This document shows positions 38,174 to 50,660 of a stretch of DNA of 64,000 nucleotides, piece by piece (position 1 is the stretch's first letter; each line of letters begins with the position of its first letter). Location: positions 1,334,148-1,398,147 of the forward strand of contig JAIUJO010000087.1 of NCBI GenBank assembly GCA_023846275.1, written 5' to 3'. Both the position numbers and the translations under genes were made by a program. Source of the DNA: Vanilla planifolia (lineage: Eukaryota; Streptophyta; Magnoliopsida; Asparagales; Orchidaceae). The notes under the pieces are model-generated. The model saw only the letters and a program-made list of their open reading frames with translations. It did not search any database and was not told the DNA's origin.

Positions 38174-39659
38174 GAATGATAAATTCATTTTAATAGCAAA
38201 ATTCTTTATAATTTAAAACATTATTATGTGCAACATTTTAGAAAGGAATTTCGACAACATTTTAATCCTATCACATTAAGAAAAAAATAACTATTTAACA
38301 ATTGAAAGTAAAATCATAGGAAAAAGGACCAAAGATAAACTATTAAAAATTAAAACCGTTATATAAACATATATTAGGAATCAAGGGACTCATGTGCAAC
38401 ATCTCTGTGAGCTATTTTTAAGCCTTTAGAATATTTCATTTAAATAATAATGTTTTAACTAAAAAAATAAAAAATGATACAATAATTTTTATTTTTTTTA
38501 TTCTATAAATTCTTTTAGCTATTAAAAAATTTCTATAAATTTCAGTAGTTTTGAATTAACTTTATTGATGAACATTTATGCAATATGAAGAAAATTGTTT
38601 AGTCGTTAGTAGCCCATAATATTTTGCACTACTATAGCTTCTTCGTTTAGTCGTCAAACTCTTAATTATAGGTTTCTTCACAAATTAGCTAAGTTATTAA
38701 TTTTCTCTACTCTTAATTGATTTAATTAAGATAGTTGTGCCTTGTTAATCACTTCATTAATCATAAGATTTTAGTTGTATTTATTTTGATTTTATGTCAA
38801 CAAATGTTTTTTTCCTCTAATGCCATTTTGCTTTGTTGTAAAGCTATAATAACTTGTTTCTTTTTTGAAGGTTTAGCCTATATATCATTTGGCAATTGGT
38901 TTTTTATAGAGCTGTTTTTGTATATTTAGTCATGACTAGGCATCAGTTTTTTAAGAAGAATCACTAAACATCATTGTTGTATATTTTTAGTTTTTATTGA
39001 TTTTTTTATTTCATGTTTAATTGAAAATTATTATTATTAAAAGAAAAGTAAATATTATTAAATAAATTTTAAATTTTTTATAAAATACTTTAAAAAACAT
39101 TATTTAAATATTTTTGTGAAATACTTATACTTTTATTTTAACAAATTATCCCCATCTTACTTATCTAAACTTCATCATATGTCATTATGAAGTGTTATTT
39201 AAAAGAATGCTTGAATATGTTTTTTTAACAAACATAAGAATGTCTTTAAAAGTGGTTTTATCAAATAATAAATTTATTTAAAAAAATACTCAATTTTAAA
39301 ACACGTTGATTTTCTTTTAATAATAAATTTTTTAAAAAAATATCAGTAATTTTTTATAAATAAAAAAATGATAGGTAAATAATTTTTAGCTGATTTAGTT
39401 TAAAATGAAGCCTTTATCAACCCCTAACAAGATATAACAAAGACAAATATAACTAATGTAATTCTTCTTCCAAATGACAGGTAAGTTAAAATCATATAAT
39501 AGCAAAATAGTAGAAATTTTTTTTGGCTACTACTGCATCACAACATAACAAACTTGGAAAAACAAATTTAGTAACATAAAATAAAAATTAATACAAATAA
39601 AAACTTTAAACTTAAAATTGTGTTATGAGGTACAAATATTTTAACTGAATTAATTTAGA

Positions 39660-41050
39660 AAAATTAAGAGCTTCACTCATTTGAGAAGAATGTGAAGATA
39701 ATGTTTTCGATATGAAGAGGACAAAGAATAAGGATGTGATGATGACCATTAGGTGCTAACGGCTTAAATGACATCACTTTCAAATTTTTCTTTAAGTTTT
39801 GTAAAAAATTCATCAATCAATTTTATTCAGGAATTCACATATTTACAAATATTATTCTAATGACTAAAAGCACTTACCAAATTTATCAATTAGTCATTTT
39901 GGCTAAATTATGAAAATCCTAATGCCTTGAAATAATGGCTGAAAGAGCCATTACAAAAGAATCGCTTAATCTAAAGGCTCCTACATCATTTGACCATAAA
40001 TAAAACATGATCACGTGGCTTGGACAAAAAAAGTACTATTTCATCAAGAGGTGTAGATCTAAATTGTGATATGACAAGAGTTAGAAGATTTAGGTCTTAT
40101 GCATTGATAAAATAAGAAGTGTTAAATTATGAAATTACATTATCTAATAATGAATCTATTTAGGTGTTTTTAAATGGCTAATGAGATTATTATCATTTGA
40201 TTACATAATTGGATGATTTGATGACAAAATCACTCCCATAATATTTAGTATAGTCATAACAATTTGTTACACATTTTAGTCCCACATTGCATGAATGATG
40301 GATTGTTATTGCTTTATAGGAATTTTCTAATGCCACATAATAAGTGCATTGTTTTGGCTCAGTAACCCCGTGGTTCACTTTGAATTGATTTCCCTTATTT
40401 CTAATACACTCATACTCCATTAAATTTGCATACGTGAGTTATTTGTTGAACCGAAATTGTTTGATTAGTTTTGGTGCTATTTTATCAATCTGATAAACTC
40501 AGCTACCACATTTAGGAGCAATGTTCTATTGAGATACTTATGATTATTATTAGTAATAAGTTTCTCTATTTTATTATTTAATTATATTATTTTTTTTACT
40601 AATTAAGTAATATAATTACACTTTACAATTTTAATGATATGATAAAGAAGAAAATAATTCTTTTGATGGTTAGATTTTAATCTTTAATTTAGAATCCTAA
40701 TATTTTTTCTAAAAATGTTAATTCAAATAAAATATAGATTTTGTGCCTTCAATGAGTGATTTTAATCAAACTTAACATTCTAATAAAAGAAAAATTATAA
40801 TATCTAAAATTAAATTCAAAATATTTCTCTTTGTTATTTGTTAGTCCAACAAAAATGATCATCACAAAATTTCACCTTTCTTGTTCTTTCTTTTTAAAGT
40901 TTACCTTCAATAGAAGTATCATCTATTTAAAATTTAAAATTTATTTAAACAAATCCATTAATAATACTTAAGTTTATGACCATCAAACAAAGCATCACGA
41001 CAAGGGGGCAACAAAATAATATCTGTTTCTTGATGATAACTAAACTTCTA
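39660..41050. repeat. Third, most diverged copy of the 580-1,910 sub-unit
   Basis: The order of landmarks follows 580-1,900: 'ctaaaagcacttacca' (about 39,864; compare 'ctaaaagcacttgctaga' at 763), 'aaaggctcct' (39,972), 'aatgatggattgttatt' (40,294) and 'catcacgacaagggg' (40,991; compare 'ccatgactaaggg' at 1,870). Same orientation, about 350 bases left of the right block. A 75-codon minus-strand frame at 40,193-40,420 lies in it and is not conserved. Confidence 0.65.
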
Positions 41051-41400
41051 ATAAAATTGATTAAAACATAAATTATTTATAAAAATAAAATGTATAATAA
41101 TTAATGATGAGCTCCATACATGTATTCTAGTCTAGATTATTCTTCTCCAATAATTTGTGCTAATTATAATATTTGATTTCTATTCTCCTTCTCTTTGTCA
41201 TCACTTAAAGAGACTTAATCTATATTTGGTAAATTGTTCACAAATTTACAAGTTTTTGAAATTATCAATCAATTAATCAATTATTTAAGTATATTATATT
41301 GAAATTACACATATATCTTATAATCTAAGACCTACATAATTTCTTTCAAATAGATTTAATTGATTCTTTTTAACTATTGCCAAAATTTATTATTTAGGCC
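41051..41400. other. Spacer between the third sub-unit copy and the right block
   Basis: AT-rich sequence with no gene or motif that I recognise. It could be an extension of either repeat to the left of the window's first base. Confidence 0.3.
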
Positions 41401-41627
41401 ACATTGTGTAATGTAAAGCTTAAAAATTTTTTACAATGGATTATAGTTATGAAAGATCAAGGTATATCACAAATCATAGTTTCATTCATAGCTTGTTTGA
41501 TTGGACGAACCTTACTAAAACTTAAAGTTTTTGAAATTTCTTTAACTATATTTATTTATTTGTATTTTTTGCACTTAGTTTTTCAAATCCCATTTGTACA
41601 AGAATAGTATCTTAGTTATAGCTATAT

Positions 41628-41630
<3 letters not shown>

Positions 41631-41679
<49 letters not shown>
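41631..41679. repeat. (TA)n microsatellite, counterpart of 212-245
   Basis: Uninterrupted 49-base alternating T/A run, longer than its counterpart in the left block. Confidence 0.95.
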
Positions 41680-41681
<2 letters not shown>

Positions 41682-43399
41682 TATTTTAGTTGGAATTAAT
41701 TGATCAATGTAGTACTTTATAATATTTGATTTTAATTATTAGATTTGACATCACAAACAATTTTGGGTCTAACACATTTAGCTATAATTAAGATACCATT
41801 CTTATTCATATAAACCATTTTTCCAAATGAGTGAAATCCTCATAAAAAAACAAAAAAGTCTACTACGATCATACGACATAATAAACTTAGTAGTATAATG
41901 AAATAATTTGTTGACAAAAAATGTAAAGTAATAAAGAAAGTGTTTTGCATGATAAAACCCTTTCTAGAAATAAATGCTTTAATTAAATCAATTATAATTA
42001 AAGAAAATTAAGAACATAACTTATTTGAGAAGAAAGGGATTATTAGTTTGATGATTGAAGCATGTACCACAAGAACATGTCAAAGAGCATTGACAACTAA
42101 ATGTTTGACTATCATGACATAAAAGTTCTCTTTAGAGTTTTTAAAACTTTTATTAGTATATCTTCTTAAAGCATTCACTTATTTATAAATAGTTTTATTC
42201 ACTATAAGTACTTGCCAAATTAACCAACTAATTATTATTATTTCAATTAAAAAATACAAAATAGTTTCTTATTAATAAATTATAAAAATCAAACCAACTA
42301 AAAGACTCTCTAAATAAGAGCCACTCGATCAGAATGCTATTAGACCTTTTGATTGTGAAAACTTCATGATTGGTTGGATAAGATTAAAAGCACTATTTAG
42401 AAATTAGGATTTGATTTTAGTCACTAAATCTGAATCATGAGTTAAATGTTAGATTTGGTTCTTATGTGTAGATAAGACAAGGACTATGAGATCTAAAAAA
42501 TATTTGATTGGACAAACGATCTAAATAGCTGTTTTTAAAAGTGGATGAGACTAGAATCATTTGATGCCATAATTGTGCACTGGATGGAAAAAACACTCCC
42601 ACAATTTTTCAGCACAACTGTGTGAAATGGAGATAGGTTTTTTAGTCTTACATAAAATAAATGATGGGTTATTATGGCTTTTTTAATGCTTTCTTACATG
42701 GAACATTTTGTATTTTTTTTTTTGGTTTGTATACCCATTGTAATGTTCTAGATGTAAGTAAAGTTTGGATTCTTGAGTTATGAATGAATAAATATTATGT
42801 GATAGGTTTAAGTGTTATTTTATCGACATGATAAGCGCTATTACTTGTATTCAAGAATTATGCACTAAGTCTTTAGATTCTTTTTAGTAATACGCCTTTT
42901 TGTTGTTTTAATTATATTATTATTTATTTTAAAATTAATTTTTATAATTAAAATACACTTTTCTCAATGTGTTTTACAAAGTGAATTTTTAAAGTATGAT
43001 AAGAACAAAATGATTCTTGGATGGTGAAGATAAGATAGACATTTTAGAATCGTAATACTATTTTAAGATGATTAATTTAAATAAGACTAAAGTTCTATAC
43101 CCTGTATGACTGATTTCAATGAAGTTTAACATCTAATCAAAATAAAATTGAAATAACTATAATTAAATTTAGAATAAATACCTTTATTAAATTCAAACCA
43201 TAGCTCCTCTACTTTTTTAAATTCTCTTATGAAAACAAGCATCAGTTTTCTAAAATTTATAAATTCTCTTTAAGAAATTCATTAGTAATTCTTAAGATAT
43301 GTTATCAAAAAAATAATGTACAATGTCTAAGGGTGAACAATAAAATAAATTAAACCATCAAATACTCTATGATATTATTATAAAAATATTGACTATCAT

Positions 43400-43600
43400 T
43401 TGATACTGATATACTTCTTCCTACAACACTTTTCGACCATTTTATCCATTTATGGGACCATTAGGTACCCACTTGCAATAATAATGTCTCATCTGCCTCA
43501 AGTCTTTACCATTCCAAAACTCCCCCTAGGACTGGTGAAAGTATTATTAAGAATATTAAATGTTTTGTGTGAAATATGTATTGACTTGGATCATTACTAA
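43400..43600 (+). other. 66-codon open frame conserved with 1,949-2,146
   Basis: Identical islands LSIYGTI, YPL, SHLPQ, FTI, GLVKVLLRI and NVLC are shared with the left copy, at well over half of positions. A 3-base indel keeps the frame. No domain, no good start context and no upstream continuation are visible. It may be a by-product of recent common ancestry rather than selection. Confidence 0.25.
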
Positions 43601-44342
43601 TTTTTTTAGAAAATTAAATCCACCTTCATGAGGTGATTAAAACTCTTCATCAAATAAGAATAATATAATCACTTCATGAAACTTGTTCTTTCTCCTTCCT
43701 TAAAGGCTCTTTGACAATTATCTAATATGTCTCCCTCTTCCTAAATTTTATAATAGTTTTCCATTTCAGTCCCAACTATAATATCTGTTTTATTATTTGC
43801 CTTCCTCTCATAATTCTCCTTATTTGGTACATAATTTTTATTTTATTAGATACCCATTGTGACCAAAACCCTATAAAGATTACCATTTCTTCCACATTCT
43901 ATTGCAAATGACATCTAAAATTTTTTCAACCAATTTCAAAAAGAACTACACAAAGTGTTATTTGTTTAAGTTAATAATTCATATATTTCTAAAATCATTT
44001 GGCTCATTTATTACTTTTCCTCACATATTTTCCTAGAATTAAATTAATATTATTTTTAAAAAGTTTTTTTTGCCATTTTCATTTCAATTTGAAGAAGAAT
44101 TATTATTTAGGGTTCATTTTCAATTGTTCTACCATGTTTGACTTCTCATTTATATTATTAGTTCTTTCAAATAATTGTCTTTGCAATATTATTAAAAATA
44201 TACATACGAAAACTTCATTTAATCACATTCAATATAAATTCTAATTGCATTTATATTTATTTAACAAACGTTAAAAACTTTTGAAGTCTACTGAATATTT
44301 TGTGAACTTCCCTCCATATAAGAATCTAATCATTCAAATTCA

Positions 44343-44400
44343 AAAAAATATTAGGATGCCTCCAAAGAAACTCTTCCTCTACTTCCCAAGTAGCTACTAG
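44343..44400 (-). pseudogene. Gypsy integrase C-terminal (chromodomain-like) fragment, right copy
   Basis: The minus-strand frame reads LVATWEVEEEFLWRHPNIF, keeping the ATWE core that is broken in the left copy. This supports the idea that the frame was once coding. Upstream the frame runs through IMDKLY then a stop. The same caveats apply as for the left copy. Confidence 0.55.
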
Positions 44401-45852
44401 TTAGTACAACTTATCCATTATACATTGAGCACGGGATGCTCTCCTTCTTTGTTTTCTTGAATTTCTTTGTTATAAACCCCATTAGTCTTTCCTCATCAAA
44501 TAATCAAGGATGCACCGTCATGCTACTTTGATCATGTTTAACAATATATGTACTATTAGAAACAAATTTTATTAAAACTAAAAGAAAAAATATAGTATGC
44601 TCTTTGGCTAATGATAATGACAAAACTATCTTGTATGTAACAATTTATGTCACTAATGTATTAAGGCATAGCATTCCTTGTCTTTAATTACCCTCATTTT
44701 CCAAACATTATAAAGTATTTTATTTGGACTTACCTTTAACAATGCATGATTCTCTTCCTAACAATCCACTTTTTTAATTTTCATATCAAACTTTCATGGA
44801 GTAGACCTTTTCTTTGCTAATTCAAGCTTTGATTAAGTAGATCTTCTTAAAAGTTTCTTAGATCATATCTATATCAAGAAAGGTATTGTAAATTTGTCAA
44901 TATTAGTATAATAATAATTGCATAATATATTATATAATACTATATAAATTGCCATCTCTATGCTAAATTAACAATTATTATTGTAAGAAATTATTTGAAA
45001 CTCAAATACTTATCCTAACTATATCAAAAGCCTAACTTTCATAAACTTAAAATATTTTAAATTTTTTTAAATATTTTCTTTCATTCACTTCTATTTTAGA
45101 CATGAATGTTGTGTTAAACATTATTTTCTTATAATATGCATCATAATACCTTTTAAAACCTATGTTGTAAGTTTGGAATCCTTATGTAACATAATAGTTT
45201 TTGCCATACTACATTGGCCTTAGTAGTTTGTCAGCATAATTCTAACCTATTTGTTTTTGCAAAAAATATTTCCTTAATAACTAAAATTATAATTTTTATG
45301 GTAAAAAACCTCACCTCCAATTAGGTTTATTTTAACATCTCTACCTAAAAATATTTTTCTTTTAATCTTCCTCACAACGCTAAGCTAAATTAAGACAATA
45401 ACTTCATCCTATCAATTTGCCACAATGACAAATGTAATAAAGTTAATTCTATTTGATATGGATATAACATATATCATTCAATTGTATTAAGCTTCCTCTT
45501 TGTTATATATCTAACTATTTTTTATCTCCTTATTAAAACATTATTAGCTACTTTAACTTTTTCATTGGTGATATGGGATCTAAAAATAATGATGCCATAA
45601 TAATTCAACCATTCTAATATTCTCAATGTTTGAATATATTTATTATCAAACAAATTTTAAAAGAAATGTTATATGTACTTTTCAATAACAAGAAACCCAA
45701 ATATGAAAACTTCAGCATATTTTACTAGTAGAGTTACATCAATAAGTAGATAGGAATTGGAGATTAGAAGCAAAGATAATGGAGGCTATATCTACATAAT
45801 ATTCTTACAACAGATAAACCCATAAGCATTTTAACAAGGATACTTAGTTGTA

Positions 45853-46220
45853 ATGGAATCTACTCATGTGAGGTTTGATGAAATTATGCATTAAAATAAA
45901 GAGATACAATCAAAAGACATAGAAGACTTTGGAAAAGTAAAACTAGTAGACAAACTAAGATCCTAGAATGACAAACTTTATTAATTTCTACTCAAACATT
46001 ATTTTAGGTTGGAAATGCAGATAAAACTTTGTTCATTAAGGATTGTGTTGATTAACTTCTTCCAATCCAACATTGTTTAGATGATACCATGTTTGGATCA
46101 ACAAACAATGACATATGTGAATGATTATGCGATCATGTAGGTGTAGGATCTGAGTCGAATATAATTAGTGAGTTTTCTCAATTTTTTGAATGCAAGTTAA
46201 GTAAGATTAGAAAGGCATCC
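45853..46220 (+). pseudogene. Copia integrase-RT linker and displaced RT C-terminal half, right copy
   Basis: MESTHVRFDEI at 45,853-45,885 matches the copia linker 'ESxHVxFDE' between integrase and RT. At about 45,960-46,050 comes a decayed 'NFYSNIILG.....TLFIKD' piece, then at 46,080-46,220 DDTMFGSTNNDICE*L, GVGSESNIISEFSQFFECKL. This matches YVDDIIFGSTN...FEMSMMGEL.YFLGLQ, the second half of RT, yet it sits before the first half (46,382). The left block has the same arrangement, with about 95 bases missing before the DD motif. Confidence 0.85.
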
Positions 46221-46381
46221 TTGATCTTGAAAAATTCATATAATGGAGAATTTAAATCTTAAAAAAGAAGGATATAATTGCATTAACAGAGTTAGCATTG
46301 AATGAAAATCACCTTAGAGATTTAGTCTTAATTGGCCATTCTTTTGTAGTACAAACCAACACCTCTCCATAAAAAGAAATT

Positions 46382-46835
46382 ATGCATGGTGCATCTATTT
46401 CAAAATTTGTCCCTGAAAATACAAAGGAAGCCTTTAGGAAAGAATGTTTTTATTTTGCCATGCTAGATGGTTTCAACTTCTTTGTTAGAGTGAATGTTTT
46501 GAAAATAATAGACATTCCAAGTGACCACATTATTGTGACAAATAGTGGGTACTCAAAAGAAAAAGTAAATTACAGTGTCATTACCATTCAAAGTAAGGTA
46601 AGGTTAGTGGTAAATGGTTATAATGTAGTAGGATTAAATATAGAAGAAATACTTGAACCAATGGTAAGGTTGAAGGCAACATGGTCATTTTTACCTTTTT
46701 ATTAATACAAGTTATTTAAACTATACTAAATGGATGCTAAGAGCACCTTCTTAAATGTTGTTATTTAGGAGAAAGTGTATGTAGGATAGTGGGATTGCAT
46801 TCATCATTTTCTTCATTAAAATCATGTGCATAAGG
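46382..46835 (+). pseudogene. Copia RT N-terminal half, right copy
   Basis: This 107-codon open stretch is the best preserved protein remnant of the window. It holds FRKECFYFAMLDGFN, then VLKIIDIPSDHIIVTNSG, KVRLVVNGYNVVGLNIEEILEPMVRLKA and SFLPF, matching copia RT 'W..AM..EL', 'W.LV..P', 'KARLVAKGY.Q..GIDF.ETFAPVARLEAIR.LLAF'. After a stop the match continues LY*MDA (family LYQMDVKSAFLNG; CAA to TAA) and EKVYV to about 46,780. Intact copia RT copies the element's RNA into DNA. The open frame is short and lacks the active-site half. Confidence 0.92.
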
Positions 46836-46863
46836 TAATGAAAGAATCATATAAATTGCAATA

Positions 46864-47290
46864 AGAACAAAGATCCTATTATTAACAAACTTAGTAGATT
46901 TCTAATCAAACATTATTTTAGGATTGGAGTGTAAATAGAACTTTGTTCATCGGGAACTATGGCGATAAACTTTTTCTAATCAAAGATTATATCGAAGATA
47001 TCATATTTGGATCAACCAACTTGGGCTTATGTGAATGATTTAGTCAGCTTATGGGTGTTGGATTTGACATGAACTTAATGGGTGAGGTTATATATTTTTT
47101 TGTATTAAAAGTTAAGTAGGATAAGAAAGGTTTCCTTTTACCCTAAATAAAGCATATAAATGAGAAGTTAAAATTTCGTGATCTTGAGAACATCAAATGA
47201 ATTTCTACTTTCAAGAGTCCCCACCATACTATTGAATAAACATGAGAAATGAAAACCAATAGATTTCAAGGTATACCAAGAAACAGAGTT
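46864..47290 (+). pseudogene. Copia RT C-terminal half in normal position, right copy
   Basis: INKLSRFLIKHYFR near 46,878 matches 'W...L..FLL..GF.RG'. NRTLFIGNYGDKLFLIKDYIEDIIFGSTN follows to about 47,020, with the catalytic YVDD box as YIED. GVGFDMNLMGEVIYFFVLKV comes next. After stops, ISTFKSPHHTIE and TNRFQGIP near 47,200-47,277 match 'PISTPMSP...L' and 'YRGMIGSLLYL'. RNase H is missing; the 1.3-kb repeat unit begins at about 47,296. The left block lacks this piece. Confidence 0.88.
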
Positions 47291-47295
47291 GTAAC

Positions 47296-48680
47296 CATTG
47301 GATTAACTTAAATGATAAATGGTCCACATTTTATCATGACAAGATAGATTTGGAGTATTGGATTTAAAAGTTGGATGGACTGCTCAATCATAAGATGACT
47401 TATTAGTTAATGTGGAAATCTCATGTTTTGTAATAGCTTTTGTGCCTCATAATGCAAAATAGTTAAAGTATTTTGTGCTTATAATATATTAACCACATAT
47501 TACAATCAGTCTAAAGGGTTGGCTACCCCAGGCATTCTCAAGAAATCATGACCTCGATCATTAATGGGCAGGTATGACATGCCCCGAGGTGCTCCATGCT
47601 ATTGACTTAAGCCCTTTGAGATTAATTGTTGAGAATGCTTAAGAAAAAATATTATTGTTGTAATAATAAAAATTTATATGTAAAAAAATTTGAATATTTA
47701 TAAGATTTTCAAGAACTTAAATGCTTTCAAATAAAATGTAACTTGAACAAAAGCCAAATATGCATAAAAGATGATAACACTATTTACAAATTATTAAGAA
47801 ATTATAAGTTTAACATGCTAATTGCAAAAATTTAGAAATGTTCTTTTTGGATTAGCTGCATTGCAAAGGTCATAGTCTTTGGCTCCAAAGTCAATAGATT
47901 GAGCCATCAAATTGTATTCACTATTTATATTATAGTTCTTACACCAACAAATCTAGAATATTAGAATACTCTAAGAAATTTAACTAAAAAAGTACTAAGT
48001 TCAATAAAGTATTAGTAAATATGTGGGCTTAGTTTTGTGATCATCATTTTAAAATATATAATATTCTCCCCCTTGGGGATTATAACACTAAAGCTAAAAG
48101 AAAATATAACATTAATGGAAAAAAATAAATAATTTAATATTCAATGTTATAGTATATATCTTATATGATAACAAATACTTCTTCTGAATTCTAACTTATG
48201 CTCATCTTGAATTGTAACACTTAGTTCTCTCCATTTCAGTAATTATTCAAAGGGGTTAATGACACCTACATTTAAATTATCACAAAAAATTAGAATTGCA
48301 TAAATTTGAATCCATAATCTAAAAATTCTTATTTTATCCGTAGAACTTTAGTTGTGCATCAAACTTTATCATTTGTTTTTACAAAATTTCCATCACCTTT
48401 CATTCTTTAAACAAAAACGGTGCTACTAATGAATGAATTAAAAGTTTCCAAAAAAATGCAAAAATGGTTATGAACAATGGAAGGAGAAATAAAGACTGAC
48501 TAAAATCTATAACTTTGGTAAATGTGTAAAAATTTATTGCTCATAGTTTGAACTTGATTTCAACTCGTATGAAACTTTTCATGTCTGGTTCAATTTATTT
48601 TAATTTTTGGTTAATGAACTTTATGTATAATTGAAATAAAGAAAACTTTGAGAATAACTCCCTAATAGCTTGAAAACTCC
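47296..48680. repeat. Partial copies of the ~1.87-kb repeat unit, right block
   Basis: 47,296-48,010 matches 6,720-7,640 with an internal deletion (around 47,570-47,590, joining 'gggcaggtatgac' to 'atgccccgaggtgctcc'). 48,060-48,540 matches 7,700-8,370, and 48,540-48,680 is the start of a second unit, cut short. Order and orientation are as in the left block. No coding content. Confidence 0.75.
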
Positions 48681-48689
48681 CAGATGGTT

Positions 48690-50044
48690 TGTCACTTTCT
48701 GTCCACAAAATCTTTATTGAATGGTATTTAATATATGCTTTTATTCTGATATTTAATTTATTGTCCTTTACACATTTCTCTAATTTAATATATTAGCTTT
48801 TCGTTTTTTATACAACAATTTTCTTACATTATTCAGCTAAGTTCATTAGTTCTTTCATTCAATTATTAAAACATTAAATTTTCCTTATTTATTTTCCATT
48901 TTATTTTTTGTTAACATTTTAAAAATATAGATTTTAGCACAATAAGTTTGAAAGTATGTTAGATTTATCAAAAAATAATTATCTTCATAATATTTCGTTT
49001 TCAATTTCTTTTAAACAAATATTTTAGCAAATATGTAATACCTATATTTATTTGTCATTAATTTGTAGTTATACTCAAATATTGTAAAAAGTATCATATC
49101 TTATTCTTTTAATTTTCCTAAAATAAATTATGTACATATTTGATTTCATTGCCATATTTTCCTTAAATATGTTATAAATAAAATATATTTTGTCATTTAT
49201 TAGGAATTACTTTTAATACTTTAAAAATGGCTGAGTTATTATTATTTTGACAATTTTATCTTTATAATAAAATTGAGAAAAATTATTTTTTTTTGTAAAG
49301 AAATATCTATAATGACTCTACAATTTGACTTATTTTTATTTTTTTATTATTTATTTTGTATGCTAGACAAGCCTATGATTATCCTTATGTAATGGGATTT
49401 ATCAAGCATTGAAAAAAATACTATTGTACCAAACAATCTAAAATAATCAAATTTATAAACAAAATGATAAAAATTTTAATCATACTAGGAAAATAAAATT
49501 AATTACTAAAATTTAAATAGAAAAAGCTAAAAAAGTATTTGCGTTATTAAACATATGTATTATTCAAATTATGGAACATATAAGCAAAAAATTTGCCATC
49601 ATTGCAAACATAAGGAAAAAGAAAAGTTGAGAAAGGAAAAAATTGAAGGACATAAAATAAATAAGAACCAAAAAAAAGATAATCTTACAAACATATTCAT
49701 GGCACAACATCAAAAAAATGTTACAAAAAACATTTTTTACCAATAAAATTGTGGAATATATTTTAGGACTCAAAAAATGAAAATTGTAGATGCTAAAAAT
49801 GTCTAAACATAATCAAAATATAGTCTACAACTTGTCATAAAACATTACACATATGTTGAGAAAAATAAAAATTATAAATTATAAATAAAAATAGAATAAA
49901 AAATATATATAAGTTATTAATCATAATTTAATATTATATGGGTTAAAAAATTATGTAATATATAAAAATGCAAAAATTATTTTATTACAAATTAAAAAAA
50001 TAGAACAAAAACCATGGAAGAAAAGGAACAATGGGAATCCATCA
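48690..50044. repeat. AT-rich right part of the block, counterpart of ~12,200-13,610
   Basis: It aligns with the left copy as described there. Two overlapping short frames at 49,555-49,773 (one per strand) are Lys/Asn- or Phe/Ile-rich, as AT-rich DNA gives by chance. Confidence 0.75.
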
Positions 50045-50295
50045 GCTAGATTTAGATCATGCCTTCATGCCACAACAATATTGAAAATTGGACACAGAGT
50101 AAAAGAAAAGAAAGCAAGGCCAATCTATGTTTGAAAATGATAACCTTCATGTATCAAAAGCTTTCCTGGTACAAAAACTGTCGTAAAATAATAAATATAC
50201 AATTGCAACCATCTAAGAAAAATCAATATACTATCATTATTAAACCTCATAATATAACTTTTCTTATGTCAATTAAACCGACTAAGAGGTTACAT
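50045..50295. other. ~250-bp segment present only in the right block
   Basis: Between 'gggaatccatca' and 'atgtattcatt', which are about 35 bases apart in the left copy, this copy carries about 250 extra bases of slightly higher GC. A 110-codon frame at 50,059-50,391 runs through it into shared sequence and shows no known domain. No inverted ends or target duplication were identified. Confidence 0.5.
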
Positions 50296-50660
50296 GCTTT
50301 ATATATTTATATTTTTAATGTATTCATTAAGTTCAACATTTATTTTAAAAGTTTGACTAATCATTTTATCCAAAACAATTCATATGCATAAGCAAGTAAA
50401 CTTTTATGCTTAGTTTTACATTTTAAATAAGGGTAAAAATTGTTTTTGGAAGTAACTGAAATTTAATTTGTTTTCTTTTCATGCCTTATTTAAAATAAGC
50501 CTAATAAGATAAATAAACTGGTAAAAATGTTTCCAAAAGGTAATGCATAAAGGATTAATTATTATAAAGAGTAAAATTAGGAAGTCATAACTTTGACATT
50601 GATATGTTTTATTTAGATTGGACATAAGTGGATAAAATTTTTGAAGTTCTTCAAATTTTT

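Larger units (their letters stand above)
29336..39655. other. Ten-kilobase extremely AT-rich stretch without recognisable genes
   Basis: Short A and T runs dominate, and the small open frames (88, 64 and 64 codons at 29,336-29,602, 29,662-29,856 and 38,735-38,929) lack any signature. It resembles 10.2-13.9 kb in composition, but I could not anchor an alignment. No tRNA, rRNA or array-like feature was noticed. Confidence 0.5.
41401..50660 (+). repeat. Right copy of the large diverged duplicated block
   Basis: Collinear with 1-13,971; anchors are given there. It lacks the left copy's extra segments (about 5,280-6,650 and 9,640-12,190) but keeps the second half of the copia RT (46,864-47,290) and has its own extra 250 bases at about 50,045-50,295. 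The shared part ends near 50,660, the equivalent of 13,971, and is followed by unrelated AT-rich sequence rather than the gypsy element. Confidence 0.85.

Noticed and set aside
38735..38929. 64-codon hydrophobic open frame
   Set aside because: Leu/Phe/Ile-rich translation is expected from T-rich sequence. No homologue or start context.
50059..50391. 110-codon open frame
   Set aside because: It crosses from the copy-specific segment into shared AT-rich sequence where the left copy has no frame. Composition is Lys/Ile/Asn-rich, with no domain.
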